Source: Anaeramoeba flamelloides
Lineage: Eukaryota > Metamonada > Anaeramoebidae
NCBI GenBank assembly: GCA_027625915.1
Contig: JANTQA010000047.1
Location: 10,416,001-10,480,000 of the forward strand
Direction: 5' to 3'
Length of the DNA stretch: 64,000 nucleotides
The notes under the pieces are model-generated. The model was not told where the DNA came from. It saw nothing but the letters and a program-made list of their open reading frames with translations, and did no database searches. Below are positions 1 to 12,500 of this stretch, in pieces. Each line of letters begins with the position of its first letter. Position 1 is the stretch's first letter. A program made the position numbers and the translations under genes.

Positions 1-461
1 AAGGGTTTTTAAAAAACAACGATACTTAAAATATTGTTTTGTAGATATAGTATGGAAATTATTTTATTTAATAAAATATTGATTTATAAACAGATTCCTA
101 AATCTGAGAATAAAAGTTTAAAGTAAAACAAAAAAAAAACAACAAATGATTAGATAATTATTCTAAATACAGGATTATAAATATTTTTAGATATCTGTTC
201 TTCATTTGAAATATTGGAAGATTGGTTATAACAATATATATCATATGAAATTATTTTGCATATATCATATAATTTTCTAATTAAAAATCTTAATTAAAAC
301 TGCATCTTTTCTGTTTAAATTTATATCAATCTTGATTTTTATTAAATATGCCGAAAAATAATAGTAATTAGATATTTGTATATAATTTATCCTTTATTAT
401 TTGTTCTAGAAAAATTATTTCGAAGAAAAAATACATTTTTATTTATTTATTATTATTTCAG

Positions 462-811
462 CGGGTTTTTAATTCCTCTTTTTTACCTTTAGGTTTTCTT
501 GAGTTTTCTGTTTATTCTATAAAATCTATTTATTTTCGTTAGGTTTTTTGAGTTTTCTATTTATTTGTGAACTGTTCTAGGTTTTTTTTACTTTAGGAAT
601 AAATCGAATAGGTTTTATTTGTGAAATCTATTGATTTTCCAAATAAATAGAAAACTCAAAAAAAAAAACTAGAACACTTTACAAAAAAATAGAAAACCAC
701 AAAAAAACCGAGAACACTTCACACATAAACAAAAAAACTCAAGAAAATCGCTGTTAGGTTTTTTTAAATTGCAGAAATAAAAAAACCTAGGGCTCTTGGT
801 GGCACTTTCTG
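462..811. repeat. Foldback repeat family F1, copy 1
   Basis: Repeated AGGTTTTCTTGAGTTTTCT-type words on one side and their complements (AGAAAACTCAAAAAAAACTA type) on the other allow a folded structure. The right border reads CCTAGGGCTCTTGGTGGCAC. Related copies lie near 22040, 48470, 50270 and 59180. Confidence 0.6.
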
Positions 812-1160
812 AAACTCTAAATTCGTTTTTAGTTTTTTATCTTTTTATAATTAAAACAAAATTATAACACATAGGATAGATTCACTTAAAACAATTGAAA
901 AGTTAAATAAATTATTTTTAAGCAAAGATATGAAATAGAGAAAGAAAAGTAATAAATAAAAAAGATTAAAAAAAAAAAAAAAGCAAACTAATAAACAGAA
1001 AATATTAAAACATAATTCTTATTATTTTGAACTGGTACTTGGGAGATATAATCTTATATATAAACTCTTTTTCAGTCAAAGGGGTTCGGTTTTTTGAAGA
1101 AATAGATCATATTCTATGAGTTTAATTCATTATTCTACTCAAAATAATTTAACAATTTTT

Positions 1161-1620
1161 AGATCTAATCATTTTTTCTCATTTAGTCAACTTTTTTTTT
1201 TTTTTTCATATCTTTTTTTTTTTGCTTTGTTTTTTTTCCTTTCCTTCTTTCTTTCTTTTTAAAATTCAATTTGAAAAAAAATAATAATTGGAACTCGAAA
1301 TTAATATTTAGAAAAGTTGAGACTTTGTATTTTCTTTTAAAATTCATTGGTTTATCATCAAAAAATCTTATTGTCAACGATTTTAATTTTCAAAGAAATT
1401 GAGAATTTTGCACTAGAAGTTCCAATGAAAGGGGACCAAAATTTTTTTTTTAACAATTTTTTTTTTTGAAATTTATGGTTTGTTTCAGTATTTCTTTTAT
1501 GAATCTCAAAAATAATTCAAAGTTTATTATCTCTCTTATTTCTAAACAATCACATGTTTAGTGGATTCCTAAAAAAATAGTATGTTTTTCATCATTGTGG
1601 CATAGCTACTTTGAGTGGAA
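1161..1620. repeat. Dispersed repeat R2, copy 1
   Basis: About 450 bp aligns in direct orientation with 33785-34225. Both begin GATCT(A/G)ATCATTTT followed by T-rich sequence, then share TTTGTATTTTCTTTTAAAAT, CTTATTGTCAAC and TTATTTCTAAACAATC. No coding potential is seen, and the family is not recognised. Confidence 0.65.
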
Positions 1621-1952
1621 TTATGTGACTAAGATATAATTAAAAAAAAATAAAACAATATATTATATTTGATCTAATTTTTATCAACTATTTATACCTC
1701 TTCATAATAAGAATTCTGTAAACGATCCAGAAATTTTCAAAAAAAAATAAAAAAACACCAATCCATTTAAAAACTTTTGTTTACAAAACAAAAATATTCA
1801 ATTAATTTTTACTTTTTTTTATTATTTATTCTTCTCTTTTCTTAATATTTCTTTGTTATTTATCTAAAAATAATATTTTTTTTTTCAATTTTTTAAATAC
1901 AATCTATCATATGGGTTATGATTTTACTTAAACATCTTTTCAATAATTATGA

Positions 1953-2345
1953 TTCATTTTAAATAATAAATTGAAAAAAAATCAATATATTCTTGTGTAT
2001 TCAAGAACAGTAAATAATTTAAATCTGATTTTTAATTCACTTTTAGATTATTTTAAATCTCTAAAAACCTGGTATTTTATAAATTAAAAAAAAAACAAAA
2101 ACTACAAAAATTCAATCACAATTTTATAAATGCACATTACCAATTTTTTATTGATCAACTTTCAATGAAAAAAGTTAACAAGAAGATTTTTAGCTATCAA
2201 TTAAATTCATTTTAAAAAGCTTTGAATATTCTCAATTTTCTAAAATGATTGTTTGTCTTTTCAAAGAATTTTTTTTTTTCCACAAATGATCTTTTGAAAA
2301 AAAAAATTGTAAAAAAAAAAAAAAAAAAAAAAAATGTGTTTTTAT
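1953..2345. repeat. Dispersed repeat F2, copy 1
   Basis: Shares ordered blocks with copies at about 19930, 20522, 25620 (reversed) and 32757: ATTCACTTTTA, TTTTTTATTGATCAACTTTC, CAATGAAAAAAGTT and a closing ATGATCTTTTGAAAAAAA. No protein is encoded. Confidence 0.6.
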
Positions 2346-2363
2346 TTGTTAGGTTCAAAATTT

Positions 2364-5300
2364 TTATTTTTTAATAAATTCTTCATAAATTGAAGTAATC
2401 AAGATTATTATTAATGACAATCCACCAAAAATTGCACATAATATTAGTACCCAATGTTGAGAAGAAAAATTTGAATAAGGGGTTTGGTATGTACCAAAAG
2501 TTTTCAATGAAACCTTTTTTGATTTCCATTGTAAAGCGATTGGAATTAAAAAAACAACCAAGCAAGAAAAAATTCCGTTGCATATAATAATGATAGGAAT
2601 TTCTTTAATGATTGCCGTTCCGATTATTGGGGGGATGGTGGCCACCAATCTAAAACCAATTTTTATTAATTTTGATCTTCTGTCTGTTTTCTTTAAAGAA
2701 GATTGGGCAAAAAAATTCTGTAAACCTGTGCCAAGTGTGAGTGCATTTAGTGGATAACAAGAAAAGATGTCTATAATTGGAAACAAGATTACTAAATGTT
2801 TAATGATGTTTGCCCAAGTTGGTGTGGAACTTTCCCCTCCAGAATAATTGATCCAATTTAGCGTCACAAGTGATTTAATTTTTGGGCCAAAATACAAAGA
2901 GGATACAATCCCAATCACTGTGTAAAAAGTTAAGGTTGTTGATAAAGCGCCAGTAAAAACTTTTCTTGCCTTTTCTTTATTTTTTAAATGCTCCGTGATG
3001 ATTGTCGTACTATGATGCATCATTTGAGAAAAGGCTGAAGCGCCAAAGATGATTGGTAACCCATGCAAATTAAAATATTTTGGTTTGACAATATATGGCG
3101 GTTCCTTGTGTGGATGCTGTGAGCCGCGGCTCGTTCCTATTGCTATTAAAACAGTGATTATCATAATGATTAATGATCCGAATCGGAAAATACAGAGAAA
3201 AATTTGAAGCCATTTTTGTTCAGTAACGTCTAAGCATGCAATTGGCGTAATGACAATTAAAAATAGAAATATGTATAATAGAAAATTGTTTTGGCAAGAT
3301 TGGCTAAATTTTTGATCAATCATACTATTAAAATATAATAATGTTAGAAATTAAATTTTTAAAATATAAAGGTTACATTTTTAAAAATTTATTCTTTTTT
3401 TTTTTTTTTTTTTTCGAATAAAACGGCTGACTTTGAACTTTTTCTAGACAAGTTTGTAATAAAAGCCCTTTTAGATGAAAAGGTAGATTTGAATTGGTTT
3501 TATTGATTTGATTGATAATAATAGAAGGGAATTATTCTTTGAAGTTAATGTGTTTATTTTATCAATTGATTTTACTTTTAATTTTCAGTTTCTATTGATT
3601 TTTCCAATTAAAAATTGTATTTGGACTTTATTTCTTCTTTGAATTTGTTCTACTTTTCATTTTTTAGATTTATGTGGTTCTATTAATGTTTTACAATTAA
3701 AAATAATGTTTAACTTTTTTTCCTAGTTTCACTTTTTTTTCCCAAATGATAATTTTTTAAAATTTATTTTGTTCAGTCTTCTTTACTTTTTTTCAAAAAA
3801 AATGATCAAACAAGTAAGAAAAAAAAAAATTGACAACAGTTTTGGAATTCAAGAAATTCCAATTCATGTTAATAAGAGTAGAAACCTTTAAACATATACC
3901 CGTTCAAAATTATTTATTTTCTGTTGATAGAAAGAGATTTTATCAAGAATTTTCAATAAATTACTAATAATAAAATTTTATATAGGTAATTTCAAAATAG
4001 AGGTAATTGATTTGAGGGGATTTTTTTAGTTTAACAGTAAGTTAAAGAGGGAGTTAAATAATATATATTTTTTTAGTTATTCGAAAAAATATATCTGTCT
4101 GGTTATATAAAAAGAAATAAATCTCAACTAATTATTTGATATTAAATTTGAAATTTTTATTTTTTCCATTTTTTCCTTGGCTGAATTTTCTTTATATTTG
4201 GAAGAATAGTTATAAAGGAAAAAGATCAAGTGGTTATTTGCTAATTCTGTGATACTCAAACAGGAAAGTATGGGTAAAAATTGAAAATAAAAACAAAAAA
4301 AAAAGGAAAAAAATGTCCAAAGGTTTAAAGCAAATAAGATCAATAAGAAAAAAGAAATTACAACATTTAAGCAACTATCACAAATGAACGTTCATGATCA
4401 ATTATCAAATTAAATCAAATTAACCAAAAGTATCATGGATGTGATTTTTGGTGTTCTCAATTAAAGATAGCATTAGTTTTTGTTTTTTTTTTTATCAATA
4501 GCTTCTTATAAATCCTTTTTAATTTTATTAATTTGTTTTTTTTTTCTTTTCAATTTTTTGTTTTTTGTTTTTGAGCAATAAAAAAAATTGGGTATGTCTT
4601 TCCGTTGAATAATTGTGGAATCTATGATTTTACGCTTAATTTTTCTTTAAGGGGGTATAAGTGAAAATACATCTTAGAGTGTGATTTATTCTTCTTCAAA
4701 AATAATAATAAATTTGAAATTTTTTGTTTACTTATTTTTGAATTATTGTTTGATACATGTTGTTAATGCGTTTTCCTTTGAATACAAAACTGTTTAAATA
4801 GATGATTTTTATTGGGGAAAAATATCACATTCTAAAGAAATATTCATTAATACAATACAAAAATTAAAGGTTTGATTTCGTAATACCTCCATATTAAAAA
4901 AGTGAGTAATTTGTTTTTGTTTTTAAAAGATTGTCAGAATTCAAACTTTTTTAAAGTTTTCTGTTTTAATAAAGTTGGGCTGTGAAATAAAAGGGCGCTT
5001 TTCTTCCCACTCCACCCTCTATCTCATATTTAAAGTATGCGATCATTACTTTATTAAAATAGAAAACTTTCAAAATGATTTAGTTCTAAAAAAGTCTTGG
5101 CTTTTTTATAATAGAAAACTTTGAAATAGTTTTAAAAAAAGTCCTTACTTTGATAAAACGGATGTACGGAAATTTTGATTTATTTTTCAAACGTTTACCT
5201 ACTGTTATTTTAATAATACTAAGTGTTATGTAGCTTCAAATTTCCTTTTATGGTCTATTTTTTTCTCAAAAATCTGAATATTTAAACAAATTTCATTAAA

Positions 5301-8300
5301 TGGTTTTTATATAATTTTTAATCAAAAAGTAAACGAATGTTTAATAAAAATAAAAAAATTTTCCCAAAATGTTTTGATTTTTTGAAAAGTTGAAGTTTTT
5401 AAAAATAGGAATATTGGGCCCAACTTTAATATAAGAGATATGGGATTTTTTTGTAAATTTTTTTTATTATTATTATTTTAGTTAATTATAAATAATTTAT
5501 GAATAAATCAACTTGAACAAATTTTTTTAAATTTTCAATTTTTAATTTATTTTTTTCCTTGTTATTTGACTTAATATACGAGAATAATGTTTTATTGAAA
5601 GAATTTGTTTTAATGAATATACACATCTAAATTTGATTAGAATACATTTCAACTCGGCTCAAGATTCGTTATTTTTGTTCAAAAGATCCCCAGAATCTTT
5701 TACTAAAAATTGAAAAAAAAATAAAAATATTTTTGACATTTTATAATTTTTGAGTTATTAAAATCAAAATAATTTAAAGAACAGTCAAAAGGGGTGAAGT
5801 TGCTTTTTTTTTTTTTTTCAGGAGAATTGGAATTAAGAAAGATGGAGAATTTTTTTTTTTTGTAAACAAAGAAATTTCATTTGAATTTTTTTTCCTTGAA
5901 AAAAAATACAACTCCTTTTTTTTTGTACCGAGTTGAATACATACCACCAACACAAAACAATTTTAAAACCAAAATGGGAATTACTGTTGCGGAAAAAAAA
6001 TTGGACCTGTAAAAAAAGTGGGACACTTTCGATGTCAAAAGTTAAAAATTTAATTGCCAACATTAGTAAAACTGATCAAAACCACCAGAATTTTTTGAAG
6101 ATAATAAGAATTCAAATTGAGATTAAAGTCTTTTAAGAAGTGTAGTATCTAACTGATATTTTTTTCATTTCAATCACATCAAGATATTTCCCAGAAGAAT
6201 GTTGTGAAAATCAAATTCTTATTTTAAATTATAAAAAGTGGTAAAAATGAGTAAAAAGTATATTTTTTGGACAATTCATACCAGGTAAATTACATTTTCA
6301 GAGATTACACTTAATGTTTAATCTGAATTATTTTGTGAGTACTTCGGAAAAACTCGATTTTTGTTAAGATAAAGCAATTGTGAAAATGATCAATTTCTAA
6401 TTTTTCGATTGTTCCTTGTAAATCTGAATAGAACCTGAATTTTTTTATTTTTTAAAAAATAGCATAGATATCAAGATTAAGGATTAACTGGTTAAAGGAA
6501 TCGATATAAAATTCAAAGGGCTAACCCAAGAAACCCTGTTTTTTAAAATAATATTTAAAATGGCAAAGATAAAAAATAGTAAAAATTCTTCATTTCTGTG
6601 AAGATTTCTTTTTATAATAAAAATTGAGTTTCGCAAAATTCTTCTGGGAAATATCTTGATGTGATTGAAATGAAAAAAATATCAGTTAGATACTACACTT
6701 CTTAAAAGGTTTTAATCTCAATTTGGATTCTTATTATCTTCAAAAAATTCTGGTGGTTTTGATCAGTTTTATTAATGTTGGCAATTAAATTTTTAATTTT
6801 TGAAATAGTAAATATCCCACTTTTTTTACATGTACTAAAATTTTTCCACAGCAGTTAAACTATTCTTTCTAGGAGTTGAGGAATTAATTTTCACTTTTTT
6901 GTTATTAAATCTATCAAATCAATTTTCCTAACTCAATATTTTTTCCAACCAAAAAAAAAAAAAAAAATCTAACTCCAAACATTCAAGTTATAAATGGTTT
7001 TCTTTCGGGTATATATTTGTAATTTTTCAAACACGCTTGGAAATAAATAATCTCAAAAAGTTAATCTCATTAATGAAAATGAGTACTAAATCCACGATGT
7101 CTATCAAATATTTAATATTTTATTGAAAATTTTCACTTCAAAAAATGCAATTAAATATTGTTTTTCAACCCTTCTCTTAACTAAATAACATTTTATCCTT
7201 TAAAATTTGAAATTGTTAATGGTGATTTTCAAAAAAAATATTCCATAAAAAAATAAATACCCTCTTTTGTTCCGAAAATTTTTAGTATTTGAACAAATTT
7301 CGTTTTTCAGTACAAATACATTTTTGATAAATCTCTTATGATCAAAAGTAGATTGCCTAAACTTTTTTAGCCTTATTCAAATTCAAATTTCAACAGGTAA
7401 CTCTTCATTCAATTCCAAATTAATAGATTTTTAATTATGTTTTCACAATAAGTAAAAATTGTTTCGCTTTATTATCTTTGGTTTTTTATTCTTTATTAGT
7501 TTATTGATCAACATTTCCCTCTCAATTATCAATATTCACATAAGAGTTGATATTATTTTTGGTTTCGATTACTTGAAATAAGAAAAAAATAAAAAATGCA
7601 GAAATTGTACCGAAAGAAATCTAGTGTGAAAATTGAATATTTGGGAAGAGAATAACTATAATCAGCTCAATATTTAATCATTGTGGAAAAAAAATGAAGC
7701 ACGGTTTTTCATTGAGAACATTATTGAAAATTCAAAGCAAGATCAATTAATAAAAGAATAAATAAATAAATAAAGACAAAATGAAGGATTCAACACAATA
7801 ACAGTTTTTTTAATACTACCTTTTGGTAGGGGGCTTTTCTTTGATTGATCAATTATTAAAAATTTGTTGAAAAAATTGACTATTTTTGAAATCCCCAAAA
7901 CCACTCTAAACTTTTTCAAAAAATAATGAAAGTAGATTTAAATTATATTTGTTAGTTTGATTGGAAATAATATAATGGATTATTATTTGAAGTAAATTGG
8001 TTTCTTATTTTTATTGATTTTAGTTTTCGTTTTCAGGTACTATTAATGTTCCCAATTAAAAACTGGTGTTTCACTTTTTTTCCCTGTTTAACTTTTTTTC
8101 CACAACGGTAACCTTACAAATTTTGAAATACTGATATATTCAAAAAAATGATTTTGGAAAATTTATACTTCATTTTTTAATTTGGAATTTTCTTGCTCAT
8201 CATTGAATAAGGATGAAGAAAGACTATTTTTTATTTAAATGTTTGAAACTTTCAAAAATTAATTGGTTTGAAATATTATTTGAAATGAAAATTTTCAAAG

Positions 8301-9879
8301 TTTTGTTCAAAAATTTAAAAAATGGGAATTGAACTAAAAATTTGTTATCATATTTTTGAATTTATCAGAAAGTTTAATTTAGAGTGGTTTTTGAAAAATA
8401 ATGTTTCACTGATTGAGTTATTTCTGTTTTTAGATCCTCAAATAATTAATTTTGAAAAATAGAATTTTAAAATGGGTTATTTCTGTTTTTGTACATTCGG
8501 TACACCTTAAGGTACTAATCTCTATTAAATTTTTTTCGCTAAATTTAATAGAGATTGAGAAAATTTTTTGCCAATTATTTAGATTTGAAACCCCCTGTTT
8601 ATTTTCATATTAAACATATTTCTAGATAAGGGATCCTAATTTAGAAATTGGCTAAAAAAAAAAATAATAGAGACTAGTCCCTTAAAAAAAAAAAATAAAT
8701 AATCGAAAATTTTGATCTAAATTTACCATTGATCACCATGAGTAATAGATTCAATTGGAAATAACATGGTAATTGAAGTTCCAAATACTGCAGCATACGA
8801 CCAAAGAGAACCATACAAAGTCATCATTATTGATAAGGTATATAATCTCTTTCCATTTTTACCAAAAAAAATTTTACACAATTCATTAATTTCATATTTT
8901 CGATCACGAAGGAAGAACAAAGATTGGATTTCTTCTTGGCTTTTTGAGGAAAGAATATTTGTGTTCTGTTTTTGTTGTTGATTAGATTTTGTTTCTGTTG
9001 TTGGTGTTGTTGTGTCTTTAGTAACTAGCAAAGAAACGTCTTCTTTTTGTGATTCTTCAGATTCAGTCTGTTCATCAGAATTTTCTTTTACATTTTCTTT
9101 ATCATTTTCATTGTCCTTTTCATTTTCATTTTCATTTTCCTTTTCCTTTTCCTTTTCCTTTACATTTTCATTTTCATTTTCATTTTGGCTTTTGTTTCTA
9201 TTTCCATTTTTCTTTTCATTTTTCAATTCTTTTTTCTTTTGGATCAGACTTTCTTTTTCAATATCATCATTTGAAGAAAGAGTGTTTATCTTTTCTTCTT
9301 TTAATATTTCGTCCTCCTCGGTGTCGTAGTTTGACAATAGGTTCAATTGAGAATTGTTTTTGCTATCTTCTTTTTCAAACACAGCAATTGTGGAAAGTTC
9401 AATTGTGTCATTGTCAAACTCAAAATCTTGTGATTGTAGCTTGGAAAATCTATCAAGGGCAACCGCTCTTGACTGGGCCTCGATGATATACATCACAGTA
9501 ATTGAAGAAACAACTGTAACTAAGGTTAATAGGACAAACGATAGTAACAACCCAGCCGAATAAAATGCATATGGAAGACTTAGCACCTTTGGGTGATTAT
9601 GTAAAATGTTTAAGAAAAGTTGATTTAGAAAAAGAATTGATCAAGATGAAGAACAAATTTGAAAAATACAATACCCCAATTCCTAAGATATAATTCACCG
9701 AAAAAGCATCTAAATTTTTTAAAATCAAAAAAATTAAAGAGTAAAAAAGAAAATTCTTTTAATTAAATTATTGACCATTAAAAAGAAAAGAAAAATGTAT
9801 GGTTACAAGCTGTAAGCAAAGAGATTTCTTTTTTCTTTTGTTGCGGTTGTTTTGTGAATATCTTTTTGAAAAATTCCAT
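2364..9879 (-). CDS. TMEM104-like transmembrane transporter, 4 exons
   Basis: The exons on the minus strand are 9879-9807, 9709-9675, 9586-8727 and 3324-2364. Introns are GT-AG and phases agree, giving about 642 residues. The joined first exons read LTAYAFSVNYILGIGVLSLP, matching the first helix of TMEM104, a relative of the SLC36/SLC38 amino-acid transporters. Several hydrophobic helices follow, and the last exon carries the family-like LDVTEQKWLQIFLCIFRFGS stretch. Between helices 2 and 3 (about residues 80-255) lies a large hydrophilic loop with a Glu/Asn/Lys-rich core, much longer than the acidic loop of human TMEM104 (496 residues in total). The start is the ATG at 9879, followed by a basic, soluble N-terminus. 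The last intron (3325-8726, 5402 nt) is full of repeats. It is probably an endomembrane transporter; the substrate is not known for the family. I am confident of the family and fairly confident of the exon ends. Confidence 0.85.
3480..3765. repeat. Degenerate end of an IR/DR-type MITE, in TMEM104 last intron
   Basis: The stretch resembles 7920-8108: TCTATTAATGTT, then AATTAAAAAT, followed by two T-rich units, GTTTAACTTTTTTTCC and GTTTCACTTTTTTTTC. The opposite arm is not clear, so it is probably a decayed copy. Confidence 0.4.
4890..5165. repeat. Dispersed repeat R3, copy 1
   Basis: Matches 36660-37010 and, more loosely, 12235-12500. Shared words are AAAAAAGTGAGTAATTTGTT, GATTGTCAGAATT, TTTAAAGTTTTCTGTTT and several spaced AAAATAGAAAACTT units. 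It lies in the long TMEM104-like intron. Confidence 0.6.
5981..6858. mobile_element. Non-autonomous element with about 250-bp inverted arms
   Basis: The left arm (about 5981-6240) and the right arm (about 6600-6858) are inverted copies of one another. Examples are GTAGTATCTAACTGATAT on the left against ATATCAGTTAGATACTAC on the right, and TTTAATTGCCAACATTA with its complement. The middle of about 360 bp carries no open frame of note. The long arms suggest a foldback or long-TIR DNA transposon derivative. It sits inside the last intron of the TMEM104-like gene. The outer ends are approximate and I could not fix a target duplication. Confidence 0.75.
7681..8108. mobile_element. MITE of the doubled-terminal-motif group
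   Basis: The right end reads, on the minus strand, GTGGAAAAAAAGTTAAACA then GGGAAAAAAAGTGAAACA, followed by TTTTTAATTGGGAACATTAA. The left end starts GTGGAAAAAAAATGAAGCAC and continues to TTGAGAACATTATTGAAAA. The termini are thus inverted, and the right one carries a doubled unit, as in the elements at 21262 and 62968. It has no coding sequence and lies in the TMEM104-like intron. Confidence 0.55.
8511..8681. mobile_element. Small TTAA-site (piggyBac-type) MITE
   Basis: TTAA occurs at 8507-8510 and again at 8682-8685. The ends are inverted repeats: GGTACTAATCTCTATTA on the left and TAATAGAGACTAGTCCC on the right. At 171 bp it can carry no gene. TTAA duplications are the hallmark of piggyBac-type insertion. 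It lies only 45 bp inside the donor end of the long TMEM104-like intron. Confidence 0.7.
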
Positions 9880-10063
9880 CTAGAAATCAAAAATTTGTGC
9901 TTTTAAAAAAATGTTTCTCAAATATTTTTTCAATCTGTCAAGAATGGTCGAAGTGAATAATGGAGAAAAATAAATATAATCGTTGTTCTTTGGGTTCAAC
10001 TCAACTTTTTGATAATTCAACAAACAGGTAAATTTTTGTTTTGTGAAATAAAAAACTCTTTAA

Positions 10064-10805
10064 GGGAATGGTGTCACTATAGATTTCTCTAAAATCAAAG
10101 TATGTTGTAATTGGGTGTAAATGATATAAGTGGGTCATGGCTCAAATAGCTCTAAAAAATCTATTATAAATCTAATTGCACAATAAATTATTACATTTAT
10201 TACTTATGATCACTATTAAAAATTCACATTTTTTTTTTTTCATTAACTTTCCCAAATCTAAAAATAGAGTCCCAAAATAAAATATTCTGGTATTTAATAA
10301 TTTGATTACGAACTTCCAAAAGTAACTATTTTTTTATTTTTTTTTAATTTTTTGGATTAACTCAATAATCATCAACATAAAAGCACAAAGACTGATAAGT
10401 TTTGTTTGCTTTTGATAAAGATAATTGTAGAATCAATATATTTCCATGATTTAATAAAGAATTTTTCAAACAAATATATTCGTTAATTATCTAATTTTTA
10501 AAAAAAAAACGAATTTTTTAATAACTAATCTAAATTTCATCACAAATTTAAGAAAGATATTTTGAGACTTTGTCGTCTGAATATTGATAATTCAGCCTTT
10601 GTATTTATGGCAAAATGCAGATTTTATTCTGAAATTGTTAGGTTTTTTACTAATACCTAGATCATTTTTATTTGATGAGATCTACAAATATTGCTACTTG
10701 AATAATTAATTTTTTAGAGACATTTGAACGATGTAGCACTTTTGTGGATAAACCCAATAACAGCATACTTTGATCCTAGGCTTCTCCTTGGTAGACGCTA
10801 TTCCC
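10064..10805. mobile_element. TTAA-site (piggyBac-type) non-autonomous element, 742 bp
   Basis: Flanked by TTAA on both sides (10060-10063 and 10806-10809). Left terminus GGGAATGGTGTCACTATAG; right terminus, complemented, GGGAATAGCGTCTACCAAGG. Both ends then share ATCAAAGTATG(T/C)TGT(A/T)ATTGG. The same family, in the other orientation, is at 39520-41173. It contains no transposase and is probably mobilised in trans by a piggyBac-like enzyme (inference). Confidence 0.85.
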
Positions 10806-12234
10806 TTAAAGTGCAAAATTTATGTTAACTTTTCCTGCTATTTAATATAATGGTTCATTCTCAAGTTTAAGAGGTTGTACCACAAACAATTTCATTTACT
10901 TGTTTTAATTAGTTTAGGGGAGGCAATTTATTAAAACTTTGAGTAATTACCTTTCTAAAACAGTCAGATTTACTTTTTTGTCTTTTGAAAAGGCAGCACA
11001 AATACTTGTTAATAATATAAACTTGACAAATTTTAATTATCAAAAATAAAGATCTGATTTTATCTCATTATTGATTAGAAATAAAGCAAAGTGCCTAAAT
11101 TGAATTTAGATTCTAAATATCTACATGGGTTTCGAGTTTCTTTTTACCAGTAACTTTTTATATACATATGTTTCATTATAATAAATCTTGTATATTTAAT
11201 AAAGCTATCTTAAAGATGTACGAATTAAAGTTTTTGAAAGTATTACACAAACTGTTTAATTTAGGCCAATAAAAAATTGAAGCGATATCTCGAAAACTTT
11301 GGATAAAGGCTTTTTTAAAATAGTTGTATTGATTTCAGACTTATCAATTGAGAAGAATTATTTTGATCGTCTCAATTAATATTCAAAGGAATCAAATAAC
11401 ATACTCAAAAAAGTTTTGAAAAGTTCTGGGTATTTATTTTGTGACTTTGAAAAATTTGCAGAATATAGGAAAAAAAATTTTATTCAAACTCATATTACAT
11501 CCAAATTTACAACCGAGAAATTTCAAAAACACAAGAAATTCCATTTTTGAGATCAATTGAAAATATTAGTCAAAATGTATTGACAATTCTCCACAAAATC
11601 ACAAACTATTCTTTTAATCTATATATTTTGTCATTACATAGACCCAGAAATTTTTTATTTTTATTTATTTTTTTTTTTTTTTTTTCATATTTAGAGTGTA
11701 TCAGCAAGTATTTTAATATAATGCTTCCAAATAAAAAGTATTATATATGACCAATTCCCAAAATAAATGTAAATTTTTATAAAAATTATTAATATCAAAT
11801 AGGAATATAATAAAACAAAATAAGAATAAGATGTTCGATAAAAAAATTGAAAACCCAACAATTAAGAGTAAAAGAAAGAAAAAGAGAGTAATTTGAGAAG
11901 ATATATATAAATAGATTTCATTAGAAAATGAAAATTTTTTATTTAAATTCAGTAGAATTTGTGATTTTAAAAATTAGAATGGGTAGGATCTATGATGATT
12001 TTTGAGTATATTCTATCATAATTCTTATGGTTTTTTTTTTTTTTTTGATATCAGTATCTTATTAAACTGGAAAGTTTTAAAATAAAAAATAATATGTAAT
12101 TTAATTCCCAATAAAATATTCAGGTGTTAAATAGTACATTCTTTCTTTTAGATGTTTTTTAGCCCCCATATAAATATTTTTTTTAGAATTAAATGTGGGA
12201 AATATTTTTGCTTTCATTTTAAGAGGGTGAAAAC

Positions 12235-12500
12235 ATTTTGTAATTTTGATTTTGTCAGAATTAAATTTTTTTTGTAGTTTTTTGTTTAAATAAATTTAAA
12301 ACTTTATTTAAAATAGGTGCTTTTCTCCCTAGTTAAATTTTAAAACAGCATTTACGGTTTTGTTCCTCGTTTTATTATGGAAGAAAACTTTCAAAGAGTT
12401 TTAATACTGAAAGTTTTCAATTTTTTAAAAACGGGGACTTCAAAAGGGTATTAAAAAAATCTTTACTTTTGAAAAGGGCTGTATTGATTTTTTTTAGCAC
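12235..12500. repeat. Dispersed repeat R3, copy 2 (diverged)
   Basis: Shares TTTTGTCAGAATTAAA, GTTTTTTGTTTAAATAAA, GAAAACTTTCAAAGAGTTTT and repeated AAAAC/GTTTT spacing with copies at 4890 and 36660, in the same orientation. Confidence 0.5.

Larger units (their letters stand above)
1..2363. other. Intergenic, downstream of the TMEM104-like gene
   Basis: No coding sequence is recognised. It contains three repeat-family members (462-811, 1161-1620 and 1953-2345), each listed separately. The remainder is AT-rich with homopolymer runs. The third repeat ends about 20 nt from the stop codon of the gene, so it probably lies within its 3' UTR. Confidence 0.6.

Noticed and set aside
1183-1377. Lysine-rich minus-strand frame
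   Set aside because: It is the T-rich start of repeat R2; the frame is not kept in the copy at 33785.
9012-9486. Plus-strand open frames rich in Phe/Ser opposite the TMEM104-like exon
   Set aside because: They are the complement of the Glu/Asn/Lys-rich repeat; the minus strand carries the conserved transporter sequence.
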